Below, in pieces: positions 18,533 to 28,235 of a stretch of DNA of 64,000 nt. How positions within the stretch are numbered: position 1 is the first letter of the stretch; each line of letters opens with the position of its first letter. The stretch is from Pectobacterium brasiliense (lineage in GTDB: Bacteria; Pseudomonadota; Gammaproteobacteria; Enterobacterales; Enterobacteriaceae). The stretch spans positions 1,798,001 to 1,862,000 of the forward strand of contig NZ_JACGFN010000001.1 of NCBI RefSeq assembly GCF_016950255.1. The letters are read 5' to 3'. The translations under genes and the position numbers were made by a program. The notes beneath the pieces were generated by a model. That model was not told the origin of the DNA, ran no database searches, and saw nothing but the letters and a program-made list of their open reading frames with translations.

Positions 18533-18583
18533 TTTTCAGGTAACAGGTTTTTTCAGATAGCATAGCTTTTCAGGTAAAATAGC
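18533..18583 (+). repeat. Three 17-base tandem repeats in front of queC
   Basis: Three copies of TTTTCAGRTA begin at 18533, 18550 and 18567, exactly 17 bases apart; the units are TTTTCAGGTAACAGGTT, TTTTCAGATAGCATAGC and TTTTCAGGTAAAATAGC. The last copy contains the -10-like TAAAAT of a probable queC promoter. Confidence 0.7.
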
Positions 18584-18646
18584 GACTTTACACCGCTGTG
18601 CGTTGCAGACGTATTGCGGTTAACGTCGCGTTAAGGTGAATAAAGA

Positions 18647-19342
18647 ATGAAGCGTGCTGTTGTCGTTTTTAGCGGTGGACAAGATTCCACAACCTGCCTG
18701 ATTCAGGCTCTGCAAGATTATGATGACGTCCACTGCATCACCTTCGATTATGGGCAACGCCACCGCGCGGAAATTGATGTCGCTAGGGAACTCAGTCAGA
18801 AACTGGGGGCAACAGCGCATAAGGTTCTCGACGTCGGCTTACTGAACGAACTCGCCACCAGCAGCCTGACGCGTGACAGTATTCCAGTCCCCGATTACGA
18901 TGCCAATGCGCAAGGCATCCCCAATACCTTCGTTCCGGGAAGAAACATTCTTTTCCTGACGCTCGCGGCTATCTACGCCTATCAAGTCGGTGCCGAGGCC
19001 GTCATTACTGGTGTATGTGAGACCGATTTTTCCGGTTACCCTGATTGTCGCGACGAATTCGTCAAGGCACTGAACCAAGCTATTGTTTTAGGTATTGCCC
19101 GCGATATCCGTTTTGAAACCCCGCTGATGTGGCTTAATAAAGCCGAAACCTGGGCGCTGGCGGATCATTACCAGCAACTCGATACCGTTCGTTACCACAC
19201 GTTAACCTGCTATAACGGCATCAAGGGTGATGGGTGTGGTCAATGTGCCGCCTGCCATTTGCGAGCAAACGGTCTCGCGCAATATCAAAACGACTCCGTG
19301 GCTATCATGGCATCGCTGAAGCAGAAAGCAGGGTTACGCTGA
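18647..19342 (+). CDS. queC: 7-cyano-7-deazaguanine synthase QueC
   Basis: QueC converts 7-carboxy-7-deazaguanine to preQ0 with ATP and ammonia, a step of queuosine biosynthesis. The 231-residue protein begins with the PP-loop ATP-binding motif [13 protein letters not shown]. It has the family motif [17 protein letters not shown] and a C-terminal four-Cys zinc site ([19 protein letters not shown]). Its product pathway ends at Tgt, encoded near 55 kb in this window, which inserts preQ1 into tRNA. It is a stand-alone gene here; fadM converges on it. No preQ1 riboswitch is seen upstream. Confidence 0.96.
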   Translation: MKRAVVVFSGGQDSTTCLIQALQDYDDVHCITFDYGQRHRAEIDVARELSQKLGATAHKVLDVGLLNELATSSLTRDSIPVPDYDANAQGIPNTFVPGRNILFLTLAAIYAYQVGAEAVITGVCETDFSGYPDCRDEFVKALNQAIVLGIARDIRFETPLMWLNKAETWALADHYQQLDTVRYHTLTCYNGIKGDGCGQCAACHLRANGLAQYQNDSVAIMASLKQKAGLR

Positions 19343-19392
19343 GACTTCACGTCGCTACGCAGAACCCTACATGCAGAACCATCACGCCATGT

Positions 19393-19430
19393 AAAAACAA
19401 CAGGCCACACCGTACAGGTAGTGGCCTGTT
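19393..19430 (-). terminator. Terminator between queC and fadM
   Basis: AACAGGCCAC / GTGGCCTGTT form a 10-base stem. On the minus strand it runs into TTGTTTTTAC, so it terminates fadM and may also stop queC transcripts. Confidence 0.8.
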
Positions 19431-19438
19431 GCTTCATG

Positions 19439-19837
19439 TTAACGGCGAATCTCGTTTAGGTGTTCCAGCAGTTCTCCCTCCAGCGGCAGTGATTTTTGCG
19501 TCGATAAATCGATGCAGACAAACGTCAGCGTGGCATCGGCCACGTTGCTTTCATCAGACACTCGGGTTATCTTCTGGCTAATCACGCCACTTTTCGTATT
19601 CATCTGTAGTAGTTCGCTATCAATACGCAACACGTCACCGAGAACGGCAGGCTTGCGATAGTTAATATTGATGTTCACCACGACGAAAGCGATATTGTTG
19701 CTATGCATCCAGCCAAAAGCAGGCAACGTTTCCAGCCATTGCCAACGCGCCTCTTCCAGAAACTCCAGATAACGCGCGTTATTAACGTGCTGATAAACAT
19801 CAATGTGATAACCACGAACGGTAATGAAAGTCTGCAT
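19439..19837 (-). CDS. fadM: Thioesterase III FadM
   Basis: FadM is a long-chain acyl-CoA thioesterase that, in E. coli, hydrolyses acyl-CoAs left over from oleate beta-oxidation. The 132-residue protein has a single hot-dog domain of the 4-hydroxybenzoyl-CoA thioesterase type. The active-site segment is near the N-terminus (VRGYHIDVYQHVNNARYLEF), with a central INYRKPAVLGDVLRI strand. The length equals E. coli YbaW. It is monocistronic, convergent with queC. FadR control is known in E. coli but I see no clear operator here. Confidence 0.93.
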   Translation of the reverse strand: MQTFITVRGYHIDVYQHVNNARYLEFLEEARWQWLETLPAFGWMHSNNIAFVVVNININYRKPAVLGDVLRIDSELLQMNTKSGVISQKITRVSDESNVADATLTFVCIDLSTQKSLPLEGELLEHLNEIRR

Positions 19838-19942
19838 AGCGGTAATACTCCTGTGATAAAACTAACAACTGGTATGACCTGATAATTAGCCTAGCAGAGG
19901 TTCGCAGCCCAGAGGAAGTGCTCGACCGGGCTGCGACTGACA

Positions 19943-20308
19943 TCACAGTTTTAAGCGAGAGAGATTTCGTTCAACCAACGCAGCCCCAATTCCCGGGACC
20001 TCAGTTAATTGATCGATCTGGGTGAAAGGACCATTTTGCTCACGATAGGTCACGATCGCCTCCGCCTTTTTAAGGCCGACGCCGTTCATTATTTCCGCCA
20101 AATCGGCGGCGCTTGCTGCATTAATGCTTACCTTATCCTCATCACCATCAGGAAGCGTTGCTTTTTCCGCTTTCTGATCTGCTGGCGCAGACTTCACCGC
20201 TGTTACCGTACTGTCGGCGGCTTTAGGTGCCGCCTGACTTAGTAATGGCAACCCAGACAAGCTCATCCCAATGATTAAGCACAGTGCTTTTATTCCTGAT
20301 TTCTTCAT
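19943..20308 (-). CDS. ybaV: ComEA-like helix-hairpin-helix protein YbaV
   Basis: A 121-residue exported protein with a cleavable signal peptide (MKKSGIKALCLIIGMSLSGL, cleavage near SQAA). A charged linker and a C-terminal pair of helix-hairpin-helix motifs follow (INAASAADLAEIMNGVGLKK; IDQLTEVPGIGAALVERN). This is the layout of periplasmic ComEA DNA receptors used for DNA uptake, though this short form lacks a membrane anchor. A DNA-binding role is inferred from the fold. It lies between fadM and ppiD as in E. coli. Confidence 0.9.
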   Translation of the reverse strand: MKKSGIKALCLIIGMSLSGLPLLSQAAPKAADSTVTAVKSAPADQKAEKATLPDGDEDKVSINAASAADLAEIMNGVGLKKAEAIVTYREQNGPFTQIDQLTEVPGIGAALVERNLSRLKL

Positions 20309-20389
20309 GCTGTTTCCTCCTTGTGTGTGACAGCACGGCTACCTTGCCGCAGACCCATCAACACCGCAAACAGCAGAATTTAAATGTGG

Positions 20390-20413
20390 AAAAGGCCGCG
20401 AAAGCGGCCTTTT
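20390..20413. terminator. Bidirectional-type terminator between ppiD and ybaV
   Basis: AAAAGGCCGC / GCGGCCTTTT with a GAAA loop. It lies 34 bases behind the ppiD stop on the minus strand. Confidence 0.8.
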
Positions 20414-20446
20414 GTTGTTGCAACGATTTGCAAATTTTTGCGGAGC

Positions 20447-22327
20447 TTATTGCTGTTCTTGCGCCGCATTGCCCATCTTGATTTTCGCTTCACTACGTAA
20501 GCTGGACAGCAGAGAATCAAACAGCGCGCCCAGAGAACCTTGCTGAACCTGGCTAGCAAACTGTGTTTTCTGCTCATCGTTTAGCTGATGTGGCGTCACG
20601 CTATCCAGCGCGACCAGCACGACATTACCAGCTTGATCCTGAGTAATCGCATAAGATGGCTTATCTTTCTCTGGGTGTGGCATAGCAAAGATTGCTTCGG
20701 CCGTTGCATCACCCTGAGAGATAGAAGACATCGTTTTTGCCTCACCAAAGCTCAGGCCCGCAGCTTTAAGCGCCTCATCTTTACCTTGCTTCAGCTCAGC
20801 CAGAATTTTTTCAGCGTCGACACGAGTCTGCTGTTCAGCCTTCTGACGTTTCAGCGTCTCTACAATCTCGGTACGAACCTGATCCAGAGGGCGAGTACTT
20901 TCAGGCTTGTGCTCAGTGATACGCAGAACGAAAGCGCGATCGCCATCGACGTTAATCACATCGGAGTTGTTGCCCGCAGTACCGTTCTCGCCCAGCAGCG
21001 CACCGCTAAAGATAGCCTGCGTTACCGGTTGGAAGTTCAGCGCAGCGGGAACTTTCTCACGCGTGAACCAGTCGGTCTGCGTGGCTTTCACACCGGCTGC
21101 TTCTTCTGCTGAAGCCAGAGACTCGTTGTCATTGCTGGCCGCTTCGCTGACTTTTTGTTGCAGCGCATAGTAACCATCCTGCGCTTTCTCGTGCTTCACT
21201 TTCTCAGCGATCTCGGCACGCACTTCGCTCAGCGGTTTGACCTGCTGCGGCTGAACATCATCCAGACGCACAATCAGATAGCCAACAGATGATTTAATCG
21301 CTTCGGAAACCTGACCTTTCTCTGTCAGTTTTGCCTGCTTCAGCTCATCAATCATGCTGTTTTCGTCCATCCATCCCAGATCGCCACCGTTGCGGCGCGA
21401 GATAACGTCCGTTGATTTTTCTTTCGCCAGCGTAGCGAAATCACCACCTTGCTTCAGTGCATCCAGAACAGACGCTGCATCGGCCTCATTCTTCACCTGA
21501 ATAACGCTGAATTTCTTGCGCTCAGGTTGAGAATAGCCGCTCTTGTTCTGCTCGTAGAAATCGTTGATGGCAGCATCGTCTACTTTCACGCCGTCCATGA
21601 TGCTTGCCGCATCCAGCGTGATATAGCTGACTTTGAATTCTTCTGGTGCGATGAAATTCCCTTTGTTTTGATCGTAATAACTCTGGATCTCATCGTCAGC
21701 AACCGTCTGTGCTTTCGCCTTGGCAGCAATATCAATGGTTGCAACACGGACAACGCGATCCTGTGCAGCCAGTTTCACCAGATTATCGATCTCCTGCGGC
21801 AGCAGGAATGCGGTATTGCCAAAGCCGCGAATCAGTTGCTGTGAAGTCAGTTGCTTACGCAGCATCTGAGCATACATATCCGGCGTTACGCCAAGGCGAC
21901 GAACCTGATCCAGATACTTTTCATTATCAAAACGGTTGTCGGTCTGAAACGCAGGAACGTCAAAGATCGCCTGTTTGATTTGCTCATCACTGATGTTCAG
22001 TCCCAGCTTGTTGGCATACTGATCCAGCAAGGTTTCATCAATAAGTTGGGAGAGTGCTTGCCTACGCAATTGCTGCATGTAGCCGTCATTACTCGCCAGA
22101 AGAGAGAAATTCTCTCCCAAGGTTTCCTGCTGACGACTGCGTTCGTTCTGTACCGCCTGCTCAAGCTGTGCGCGGGTAATTTCCTGCCCGTTCACCTTTG
22201 CAGCGTAATCTCCTGAACCACCAATAAGATAATCACCAACGCCAGTTAGAACGAATGATGCGATGATCAAAGCAAGAATAATTTTGAGCACGACGTTATT
22301 CGCGGCCGTACGTAAATTGTCCATCAT
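20447..22327 (-). CDS. ppiD: Periplasmic chaperone/foldase PpiD
   Basis: PpiD is an inner-membrane-anchored periplasmic chaperone that acts at the exit of the SecYEG translocon. The 626-residue protein starts MMDNLRTAANN, has one transmembrane segment at about residues 13-35 (LKIILALIIASFVLTGVG) and a SurA-like N-terminal chaperone region. A parvulin-type domain (about residues 265-355, with GGDFATLAKEKSTDVISRRN and GGDLGW) is followed by a C-terminal chaperone lobe. I start it at 22327 to match E. coli; an upstream in-frame start would add 19 residues. It lies downstream of hupB and lon in the proteostasis cluster. Confidence 0.96.
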   Translation of the reverse strand: MMDNLRTAANNVVLKIILALIIASFVLTGVGDYLIGGSGDYAAKVNGQEITRAQLEQAVQNERSRQQETLGENFSLLASNDGYMQQLRRQALSQLIDETLLDQYANKLGLNISDEQIKQAIFDVPAFQTDNRFDNEKYLDQVRRLGVTPDMYAQMLRKQLTSQQLIRGFGNTAFLLPQEIDNLVKLAAQDRVVRVATIDIAAKAKAQTVADDEIQSYYDQNKGNFIAPEEFKVSYITLDAASIMDGVKVDDAAINDFYEQNKSGYSQPERKKFSVIQVKNEADAASVLDALKQGGDFATLAKEKSTDVISRRNGGDLGWMDENSMIDELKQAKLTEKGQVSEAIKSSVGYLIVRLDDVQPQQVKPLSEVRAEIAEKVKHEKAQDGYYALQQKVSEAASNDNESLASAEEAAGVKATQTDWFTREKVPAALNFQPVTQAIFSGALLGENGTAGNNSDVINVDGDRAFVLRITEHKPESTRPLDQVRTEIVETLKRQKAEQQTRVDAEKILAELKQGKDEALKAAGLSFGEAKTMSSISQGDATAEAIFAMPHPEKDKPSYAITQDQAGNVVLVALDSVTPHQLNDEQKTQFASQVQQGSLGALFDSLLSSLRSEAKIKMGNAAQEQQ

Positions 22328-22481
22328 AATGTGACAACACTCCGCTGTAGAATGGATAAAACTCCCTGCGCTGGCCGGAGCCATGCATCCTTGCGATTGC
22401 TATAGCCCAATACAAGGCTAGGGCGCACTTAAGCTTATTGCCCGCCACGTCTGCCATGTGTCGGGTATGTATAGTCCTAAT

Positions 22482-22513
22482 AAATAAAAGGCACATCATA
22501 AAATGATGCGCCT
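22482..22513 (-). terminator. Terminator of hupB
   Basis: On the minus strand AGGCGCATCA / TGATGTGCCT pair (one G-T) around TTTTA and are followed by TTTATTTATTAG. Confidence 0.85.
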
Positions 22514-22540
22514 CGTATCTTACCCTACCAATATCATTGC

Positions 22541-22587
22541 GTCAGGTATTGTTTGGCACCCAAAGTGGTTATCCGCCAAACCTGTGA
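22541..22587. repeat. Inverted repeat immediately downstream of hupB
   Basis: GTTTGGC and GCCAAAC pair across 17 bases, with outer GTCAGG and CTGTGAC partly extending the stem. It lies between the hupB stop and its terminator and may protect the 3' end of the abundant hupB mRNA. Confidence 0.5.
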
Positions 22588-22595
22588 CGTAATAA

Positions 22596-22868
22596 TCAGT
22601 TAACGGCGTCTTTCAGCGTTTTACCAGCACGGAATCCTGGTACTTTCGCCGCAGGGATACTGATTTCCTTACCAGTTTGCGGGTTACGGCCGGTACGAGC
22701 AGCACGTTCACGCACTGAGAAAGTACCAAAACCAACCAAAGCAACATCATCCCCTTCTTTCAGGGATTCGGTAACGGAACCAATAATTGCATCTAACACA
22801 CGCCCTGCTGCCGCTTTGGAAATATCAGCATCTGCGGCAATTTTGTCGATCAATTGTGACTTGTTCAC
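22596..22868 (-). CDS. hupB: Nucleoid protein HU-beta
   Basis: HU-beta is a 90-residue histone-like DNA-bending protein that forms homo- or heterodimers with HU-alpha and compacts the nucleoid. It begins [20 protein letters not shown], and its beta-ribbon arm has the signature [20 protein letters not shown] with the intercalating Pro (NPQTG). The length and sequence are those of enterobacterial HupB. It lies between lon and ppiD as in E. coli and ends in its own terminator; its promoters lie in the 197-base gap behind lon. Confidence 0.98.
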   Translation of the reverse strand: MNKSQLIDKIAADADISKAAAGRVLDAIIGSVTESLKEGDDVALVGFGTFSVRERAARTGRNPQTGKEISIPAAKVPGFRAGKTLKDAVN

Positions 22869-22996
22869 TCTGTCATCCCCTCTGGAATTCTCTTATCGCG
22901 CTTCAATGTCCCAAGACGCGACACGTAACTTATTATCAATGCTGTCATGCTTAGCCAGTTACGGCTAAAACTAACAGTGCTCTAACTTAGCGGTAC

Positions 22997-23033
22997 AAAA
23001 AAAAGCTGGCAAGCACGATTTCACTCACCAGCC
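22997..23033 (-). terminator. Terminator of lon
   Basis: On the minus strand GCTGG / CCAGC close an 18-base loop and run into eight Ts, 33 bases after the lon stop. Confidence 0.8.
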
Positions 23034-23065
23034 CTGATTTTCTCAAGGGTTTTTGCGACAGGTCA

Positions 23066-25447
23066 CTATTTTGCCTTGGCTTTGGTCTTGGCTTTAGGCG
23101 TCGAGACCACTTGCATGCCAGAAGGCGCATTCTGCAACGCTAACGCTAACACTTCCTCAATACGTTTCACCGGATGGATTTCCAGATCGGCAATCACGTT
23201 CTGTGGGATATCCTCCAGATCGCGCTTGTTGTCATCAGGAATCAATACCGTCTTGATACCACCACGGTGTGCAGCCAGCAGTTTCTCTTTCAGACCACCA
23301 ATCGGCAGTACCAGACCACGCAGGGTAATCTCGCCCGTCATCGCCACATCAGCACGCACCGGGTTACCGGTTAAACAAGAAACCAGCGCGGTACACATCG
23401 CAATACCCGCACTCGGACCATCTTTCGGCGTCGCACCTTCTGGAACGTGAACGTGGATATCACGCTTCTCGTAAAAATCAGCATTGATGCCTAATTTTTC
23501 CGCTCTGGCACGAACCACGGTAAGCGCAGCCTGAATCGACTCCTGCATGACCTCACCCAGTGAACCGGTATAAGTCAGCTTACCTTTGCCCGGTACGCAG
23601 GCCGTTTCAATCGTCAGCAGGTCGCCACCCACTTCCGTCCAGGCCAGTCCGGTCACCTGCCCTACGCGATTTTCATCGTCCGCACGACCATAGTCAAAGC
23701 GCTGTACCCCAAGGAAATCCTTAAGGTTATCGCCCGAAATCTGGATATGCTTAGTGGATTTATCCATTAACAGCGTTTTTACTGCTTTACGGCACAGCTT
23801 GGAGATTTCACGCTCCAGACTACGTACGCCAGCTTCACGCGTGTAATAACGGATAATGCCAACAATCGCGCTGTCTTCTACCGACAGCTCGCCATTTTTC
23901 AGTGCATTACGTTCGATCTGTTTCGGCAGCAGATGCTGTTTGGCGATATTCAGTTTTTCGTCTTCGGTATAGCCGGAAAGACGAATGACTTCCATACGGT
24001 CAAGCAACGGTGCCGGGATATTCATGGAGTTAGACGTCGCAACAAACATCACATCGGACAGATCGTAATCGACCTCCAGATAGTGATCGTTAAACGCCAC
24101 GTTCTGCTCCGGATCGAGCACTTCCAGCAAGGCTGAAGCCGGATCGCCACGCATGTCAGAAGACATTTTGTCGATCTCATCCAGCAGGAATAGTGGGTTT
24201 TTCACACCAACTTTTGCCATTTTCTGGATCAGTTTGCCCGGCATGGAACCGATATAGGTACGGCGGTGACCGCGGATTTCCGCTTCGTCACGCACGCCAC
24301 CCAGCGCCATACGCACATACTGACGTCCGGTCGCTTTGGCAATAGACTGACCGAGCGAGGTTTTACCCACGCCAGGAGGCCCCACCAGACACAGAATCGG
24401 CCCTCTGATCTTGCTAACTCGACTCTGTACTGCGAGATATTCGAGGATGCGTTCTTTCACGCGATCCAGACCATAATGGTCGGTATCCAGCATTTCCTGC
24501 GCTTTCAGCAAGTCTTTCTTCACTTTGCTGCGCGCATTCCACGGCACCTGCACCATCCAGTCGATATAGCTGCGCACCACCGTCGCTTCCGCTGACATCG
24601 GTGACATCATTTTCAGCTTTTGTAATTCTGCTTCGGCTTTCTCACGCGCGTCTTTCGGCATTTTCGCCGCGTCAATCTTGCGTTTTAACGCTTCGTGTTC
24701 ATCCGGCGCGTCATCCATCTCACCCAGCTCTTTCTGAATAGCTTTCATTTGCTCATTCAGATAGTACTCACGCTGGCTTTTTTCCATTTGCTTCTTAACA
24801 CGGCCACGAATCCGTTTTTCTACCTGCAACAGGTCGATTTCGGATTCCATCATCGCCATCAGGTACTCCAAACGTTCAGTGATATCGAACATTTCAAGTA
24901 CAGACTGCTTATCAGCCAGTTTCAGCGGCATGTGCGCAGCAATGGTGTCAGCTAAACGCGCGGCATCATCAATGCTGTTCAGAGATGTCAGCACTTCCGG
25001 CGGGATCTTCTTGTTCAGCTTGATGTATCCCTCAAACTGATTGATCGCCGTGCGCATGAGCACTTCCTGCTCGCGCTCATCAATTGCTGGGGAATCAAGA
25101 TATTCTGCGTGTGCAGCGAAATGCTCACCGCTGTCAGAAAGTGTCGTAATACGCGCACGCTGTAACCCTTCGACCAGCACTTTTACCGTGCCGTCCGGCA
25201 GTTTCAGCATTTGAAGAATTGAGGCTACCGTCCCTACCGAGAAAAGATCGTTAATACTTGGCTCATCCGTTGAGGCTTCTTTCTGTGCCACCAGCATGAT
25301 CTTCTTATCATGATCCATTGCGGCTTCAAGGCACCGAATCGATTTCTCCCGACCAACAAACAACGGAATGACCATGTGCGGATAAACCACCACATCGCGC
25401 AATGGCAATACGGGGATTTCTATGCGTTCGGAACGCTCAGGGTTCAT
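23066..25447 (-). CDS. lon: ATP-dependent protease Lon
   Basis: Lon is the cytosolic AAA+ serine protease that degrades misfolded proteins and regulators such as SulA and RcsA. The 793-residue protein has the N-terminal LAN substrate domain (starting around [20 protein letters not shown]) and a coiled-coil region at about 200-280. The AAA+ module has Walker [10 protein letters not shown] and Walker [11 protein letters not shown]. The C-terminal protease domain has the Ser in [11 protein letters not shown] and the Lys in [10 protein letters not shown]. The tail is Lys/Ala-rich and slightly longer than in E. coli (784). A heat-shock type promoter precedes it. Confidence 0.98.
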   Translation of the reverse strand: MNPERSERIEIPVLPLRDVVVYPHMVIPLFVGREKSIRCLEAAMDHDKKIMLVAQKEASTDEPSINDLFSVGTVASILQMLKLPDGTVKVLVEGLQRARITTLSDSGEHFAAHAEYLDSPAIDEREQEVLMRTAINQFEGYIKLNKKIPPEVLTSLNSIDDAARLADTIAAHMPLKLADKQSVLEMFDITERLEYLMAMMESEIDLLQVEKRIRGRVKKQMEKSQREYYLNEQMKAIQKELGEMDDAPDEHEALKRKIDAAKMPKDAREKAEAELQKLKMMSPMSAEATVVRSYIDWMVQVPWNARSKVKKDLLKAQEMLDTDHYGLDRVKERILEYLAVQSRVSKIRGPILCLVGPPGVGKTSLGQSIAKATGRQYVRMALGGVRDEAEIRGHRRTYIGSMPGKLIQKMAKVGVKNPLFLLDEIDKMSSDMRGDPASALLEVLDPEQNVAFNDHYLEVDYDLSDVMFVATSNSMNIPAPLLDRMEVIRLSGYTEDEKLNIAKQHLLPKQIERNALKNGELSVEDSAIVGIIRYYTREAGVRSLEREISKLCRKAVKTLLMDKSTKHIQISGDNLKDFLGVQRFDYGRADDENRVGQVTGLAWTEVGGDLLTIETACVPGKGKLTYTGSLGEVMQESIQAALTVVRARAEKLGINADFYEKRDIHVHVPEGATPKDGPSAGIAMCTALVSCLTGNPVRADVAMTGEITLRGLVLPIGGLKEKLLAAHRGGIKTVLIPDDNKRDLEDIPQNVIADLEIHPVKRIEEVLALALQNAPSGMQVVSTPKAKTKAKAK

Positions 25448-25533
25448 AGAGCTCTCTCTTAGTTTCGTTTCCGCCAGGTTATGGGAATCTCGTGAAACGC
25501 GGTTTTCACGGGTTTCATCAAATAGGTATTTGA

Positions 25534-25563
25534 GTATATGGGGATAAATGTCTCACATTCAAC
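25534..25563 (-). promoter_or_regulatory. Sigma-32 heat-shock promoter of lon
   Basis: On the minus strand GTTGAAT (25557-25563) and CCCCATATAC (25534-25543) are 13 bases apart, matching the sigma-32 pattern (CTTGAA...CCCCAT-T) and the known E. coli lon promoter closely. Confidence 0.85.
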
Positions 25564-25585
25564 GACCAGCATGCGTGTAAAAAAC

Positions 25586-25612
25586 AAATGGGGGATAAAA
25601 TCCCCCATTTTT
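25586..25612. terminator. Terminator behind clpPX
   Basis: AAATGGGGGAT / ATCCCCCATTT form a strong stem with T-rich tails on both strands. On the minus strand it ends clpX transcripts, 27 bases after the stop codon. Confidence 0.85.
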
Positions 25613-25639
25613 ATTTTTTGATGCGGCCAAATTGATTAA

Positions 25640-26914
25640 TTATTCGCCGGATGCCTGCTGTGTCTCAGGCTTGCCATAGATCAGCAATGGCTCAGATTGG
25701 CCCGCAATCACGGATTCATCAATGACGACTTTATCCACGCTTTCCAGCGATGGCAGGTCATACATGGTATCCAGCAGAGCAGCTTCAACGATAGAACGCA
25801 GACCACGTGCACCGGTTTTACGCGCCATCGCTTTCTTGGCAATCGCCGTCAGCGCTTCATCGCGGAATTCCAGCTCAACGCCTTCGAGGTTGAACAGCGC
25901 CTGATACTGCTTGGTCAGCGCATTCTTCGGCTCGCGCAGGATCTGAATCAACGCTTCTTCGCTCAGTTCTCTCAGCGTAGCAACCACTGGCAGACGGCCG
26001 ATAAACTCAGGAATCAAACCGAATTTAATCAAGTCACCCGGTTCAACATTGCTTAGCAGCTCGCCTTCTGTTGCTTTGTCAGCCGATCCTTTAACCGTCG
26101 CATTAAAGCCGATACCGCGACCTGTATCGGTACGTTGCTCGATCACTTTGTCCAGACCTGCAAACGCGCCGCCGCAGATAAAGAGGATCTTAGAGGTATC
26201 AACCTGCAAGAATTCCTGCTGCGGATGTTTACGCCCACCCTGCGGTGGAACCGCGGCGATCGTGCCCTCGATCAGCTTCAGCAGCGCCTGCTGCACGCCT
26301 TCACCAGATACGTCACGAGTGATCGACGGGTTGTCTGACTTACGAGAAATCTTGTCGATTTCATCGATGTAGACAATGCCACGCTGCGCTTTCTGCACAT
26401 CGTAATCGCACTTCTGCAACAGCTTCTGAATGATGTTCTCGACGTCTTCACCGACGTAACCCGCTTCGGTCAACGTAGTAGCATCCGCCATGGTGAACGG
26501 GACATCCAGGAAGCGCGCCAGCGTTTCAGCCAACAGCGTTTTACCGCTCCCCGTAGGGCCGATCAGCAGGATGTTACTTTTACCCAGTTCGATCCCGTTG
26601 CTGCTGTCACCATTACGCAAGCGTTTATAGTGGTTATATACCGCAACGGCCAATACCTTCTTGGCCTGCTCTTGGCCGATAACGTAATCGTCAAGGTGGC
26701 GGCGAATTTCGTGTGGCGTCGGCAACGCACTGCGCTCACGGTGGGGCGCCACTTCCTTAATTTCTTCGCGAATAATGTCGTTACACAAGTCAACACATTC
26801 ATCGCAGATATACACCGACGGCCCGGCAATCAGCTTACGCACTTCATGCTGGCTTTTGCCGCAAAAAGAGCAGTACAGTAACTTTCCTGAACCGTCTTTG
26901 CGCTTATCTGTCAT
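25640..26914 (-). CDS. clpX: ClpX, ATPase subunit of ClpXP
   Basis: ClpX is the AAA+ unfoldase that recognises tagged substrates and feeds them to ClpP. The 424-residue protein has the N-terminal C4 zinc-binding domain with Cys 15, 18, 37 and 40 ([16 protein letters not shown]), which binds adaptors such as SspB and some substrates. The AAA+ module has Walker A GPTGSGKT, Walker [10 protein letters not shown], the pore loop GYVGEDVE and the IGF ClpP-docking loop (RGIGFNAT). It lies 163 bases downstream of clpP. A prophage gene at 59240-59425 in this window encodes a miniature copy of its zinc domain. Confidence 0.98.
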   Translation of the reverse strand: MTDKRKDGSGKLLYCSFCGKSQHEVRKLIAGPSVYICDECVDLCNDIIREEIKEVAPHRERSALPTPHEIRRHLDDYVIGQEQAKKVLAVAVYNHYKRLRNGDSSNGIELGKSNILLIGPTGSGKTLLAETLARFLDVPFTMADATTLTEAGYVGEDVENIIQKLLQKCDYDVQKAQRGIVYIDEIDKISRKSDNPSITRDVSGEGVQQALLKLIEGTIAAVPPQGGRKHPQQEFLQVDTSKILFICGGAFAGLDKVIEQRTDTGRGIGFNATVKGSADKATEGELLSNVEPGDLIKFGLIPEFIGRLPVVATLRELSEEALIQILREPKNALTKQYQALFNLEGVELEFRDEALTAIAKKAMARKTGARGLRSIVEAALLDTMYDLPSLESVDKVVIDESVIAGQSEPLLIYGKPETQQASGE

Positions 26915-27077
26915 GAGTTAAACCTCTTTTTCGTCTTTTGCCCGCAGGCCAACCACAGCGATACCGCTACAACGAACGCCGATACTTATAGCCAATACGC
27001 GTAAAATAACCCCGCACAACAGACTATCGGTCGAACACTGATTTTTAGCTACACCAGACCGCTAATATGGCGAATTA

Positions 27078-27701
27078 TTACCCACGGTTAGTGAATACGG
27101 AGTCTACCAAACCGTAGTCTACTGCCTCACTGGCAGAGAGGAAACGATCGCGCTCGGTGTCTCTCTCTATCGCTTCAAGAGGCTGACCCGTATGTTTCGC
27201 CATCAGCTCATTCATCTTGGCTTTCACTTTCAGTATTTCTTTGGCATGGATTTCAATATCTGTTGCCTGCCCTTGGAAACCGCCCAATGGCTGGTGAATC
27301 ATGACGCGCGAGTTAGGCAAGCAAATACGTTTACCTTTGGCTCCCGCAGTCAATAGGAACGCGCCCATAGAACAGGCCTGTCCCATACAGATCGTGCTGA
27401 CATCTGGCTTGATAAACTGCATGGTGTCATAAATGGACATACCGGCAGTAATGACGCCACCAGGGGAATTAATGTACAGATAAATGTCTTTTTCTGGGTT
27501 TTCGGCTTCCAGAAACAGCATCTGTGCCACAACCAGGTTCGCCATGTGATCTTCGACCTGACCAGTCAGGAAGATTATCCGTTCTTTTAGCAGACGGGAA
27601 TAGATATCGTAAGAACGTTCCCCACGCGAGGTCTGTTCAACCACCATCGGCACTAACGCCATATGAGGTGCTTGTCTTTCTTGTTCGCCACTGTATGACA
27701 T
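27078..27701 (-). CDS. clpP: ClpP, proteolytic subunit of ClpXP/ClpAP
   Basis: ClpP forms the double-heptamer serine protease chamber. The 207-residue precursor has a short N-terminal propeptide (about 14 residues, before [20 protein letters not shown]). The catalytic Ser is in [13 protein letters not shown], the His in [10 protein letters not shown] and the Asp in [12 protein letters not shown]. The length is that of E. coli ClpP. clpX follows on the same strand. The region upstream, 27702-28235, is unusually long and holds its promoters. Confidence 0.98.
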   Translation of the reverse strand: MSYSGEQERQAPHMALVPMVVEQTSRGERSYDIYSRLLKERIIFLTGQVEDHMANLVVAQMLFLEAENPEKDIYLYINSPGGVITAGMSIYDTMQFIKPDVSTICMGQACSMGAFLLTAGAKGKRICLPNSRVMIHQPLGGFQGQATDIEIHAKEILKVKAKMNELMAKHTGQPLEAIERDTERDRFLSASEAVDYGLVDSVFTNRG

Positions 27702-28235
27702 TCACGTCTCCTAGATAAAATGCGTCCGGCACTCTTAGCGTTGTTCAATCATTGCATTGTTCAATCATCGTATTACTCAATTCTACTAGAGATAGAGAGG
27801 GATGACTATGGAACCCTGCCCCACCCCAGTTGAACAACCCATACGGCCGAGAATCCTTACCTGCTGTGCCCACTTTTCCTCTTCAGTGAGTGGGGGCACA
27901 CGCATTGTATTTCAAGCTTACACTATCAATCGTTCTCTATTAAAGCGCCAATCATTTTATTCTTAACACGTTATCGGCACGACAACGTTGCGGTTTAACT
28001 CGTTGCCTGACCTAACAAATTCTCTGCATGAGTCAATAATAGTGCAATTTCAGGCGCCCCTCTCTCGCCGATTCACTGGCGGAGGCGAAGGCGCTAAACG
28101 CCGGCGTTAAGTACCACCTAAACGATAATCATCAGTATTGCGAACGCTATAAGCAAAAAGCCCGCGCCATAAGGCACGGGCTTTGATAGGGAAGCATCCC
28201 CGCTACGCAATAAACAATGTTGATATCAACAAGGT
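27702..28235. other. 534-base region between tig and clpP
   Basis: No credible gene is seen. The tig terminator is at 28157-28184. An imperfect hairpin at 27865-27900 (TGTGCCCACT / AGTGGGGGCACA) and several purine or pyrimidine tracts are present. The clpP promoters must lie in the part nearest 27702, but I found no convincing sigma-32 match. Confidence 0.5.
28157..28184 (-). terminator. Terminator of tig
   Basis: On the minus strand AAAGCCCG / CGGGCTTT stem with internal pairing, followed by TTGCTTAT, 52 bases beyond the tig stop. Confidence 0.8.
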
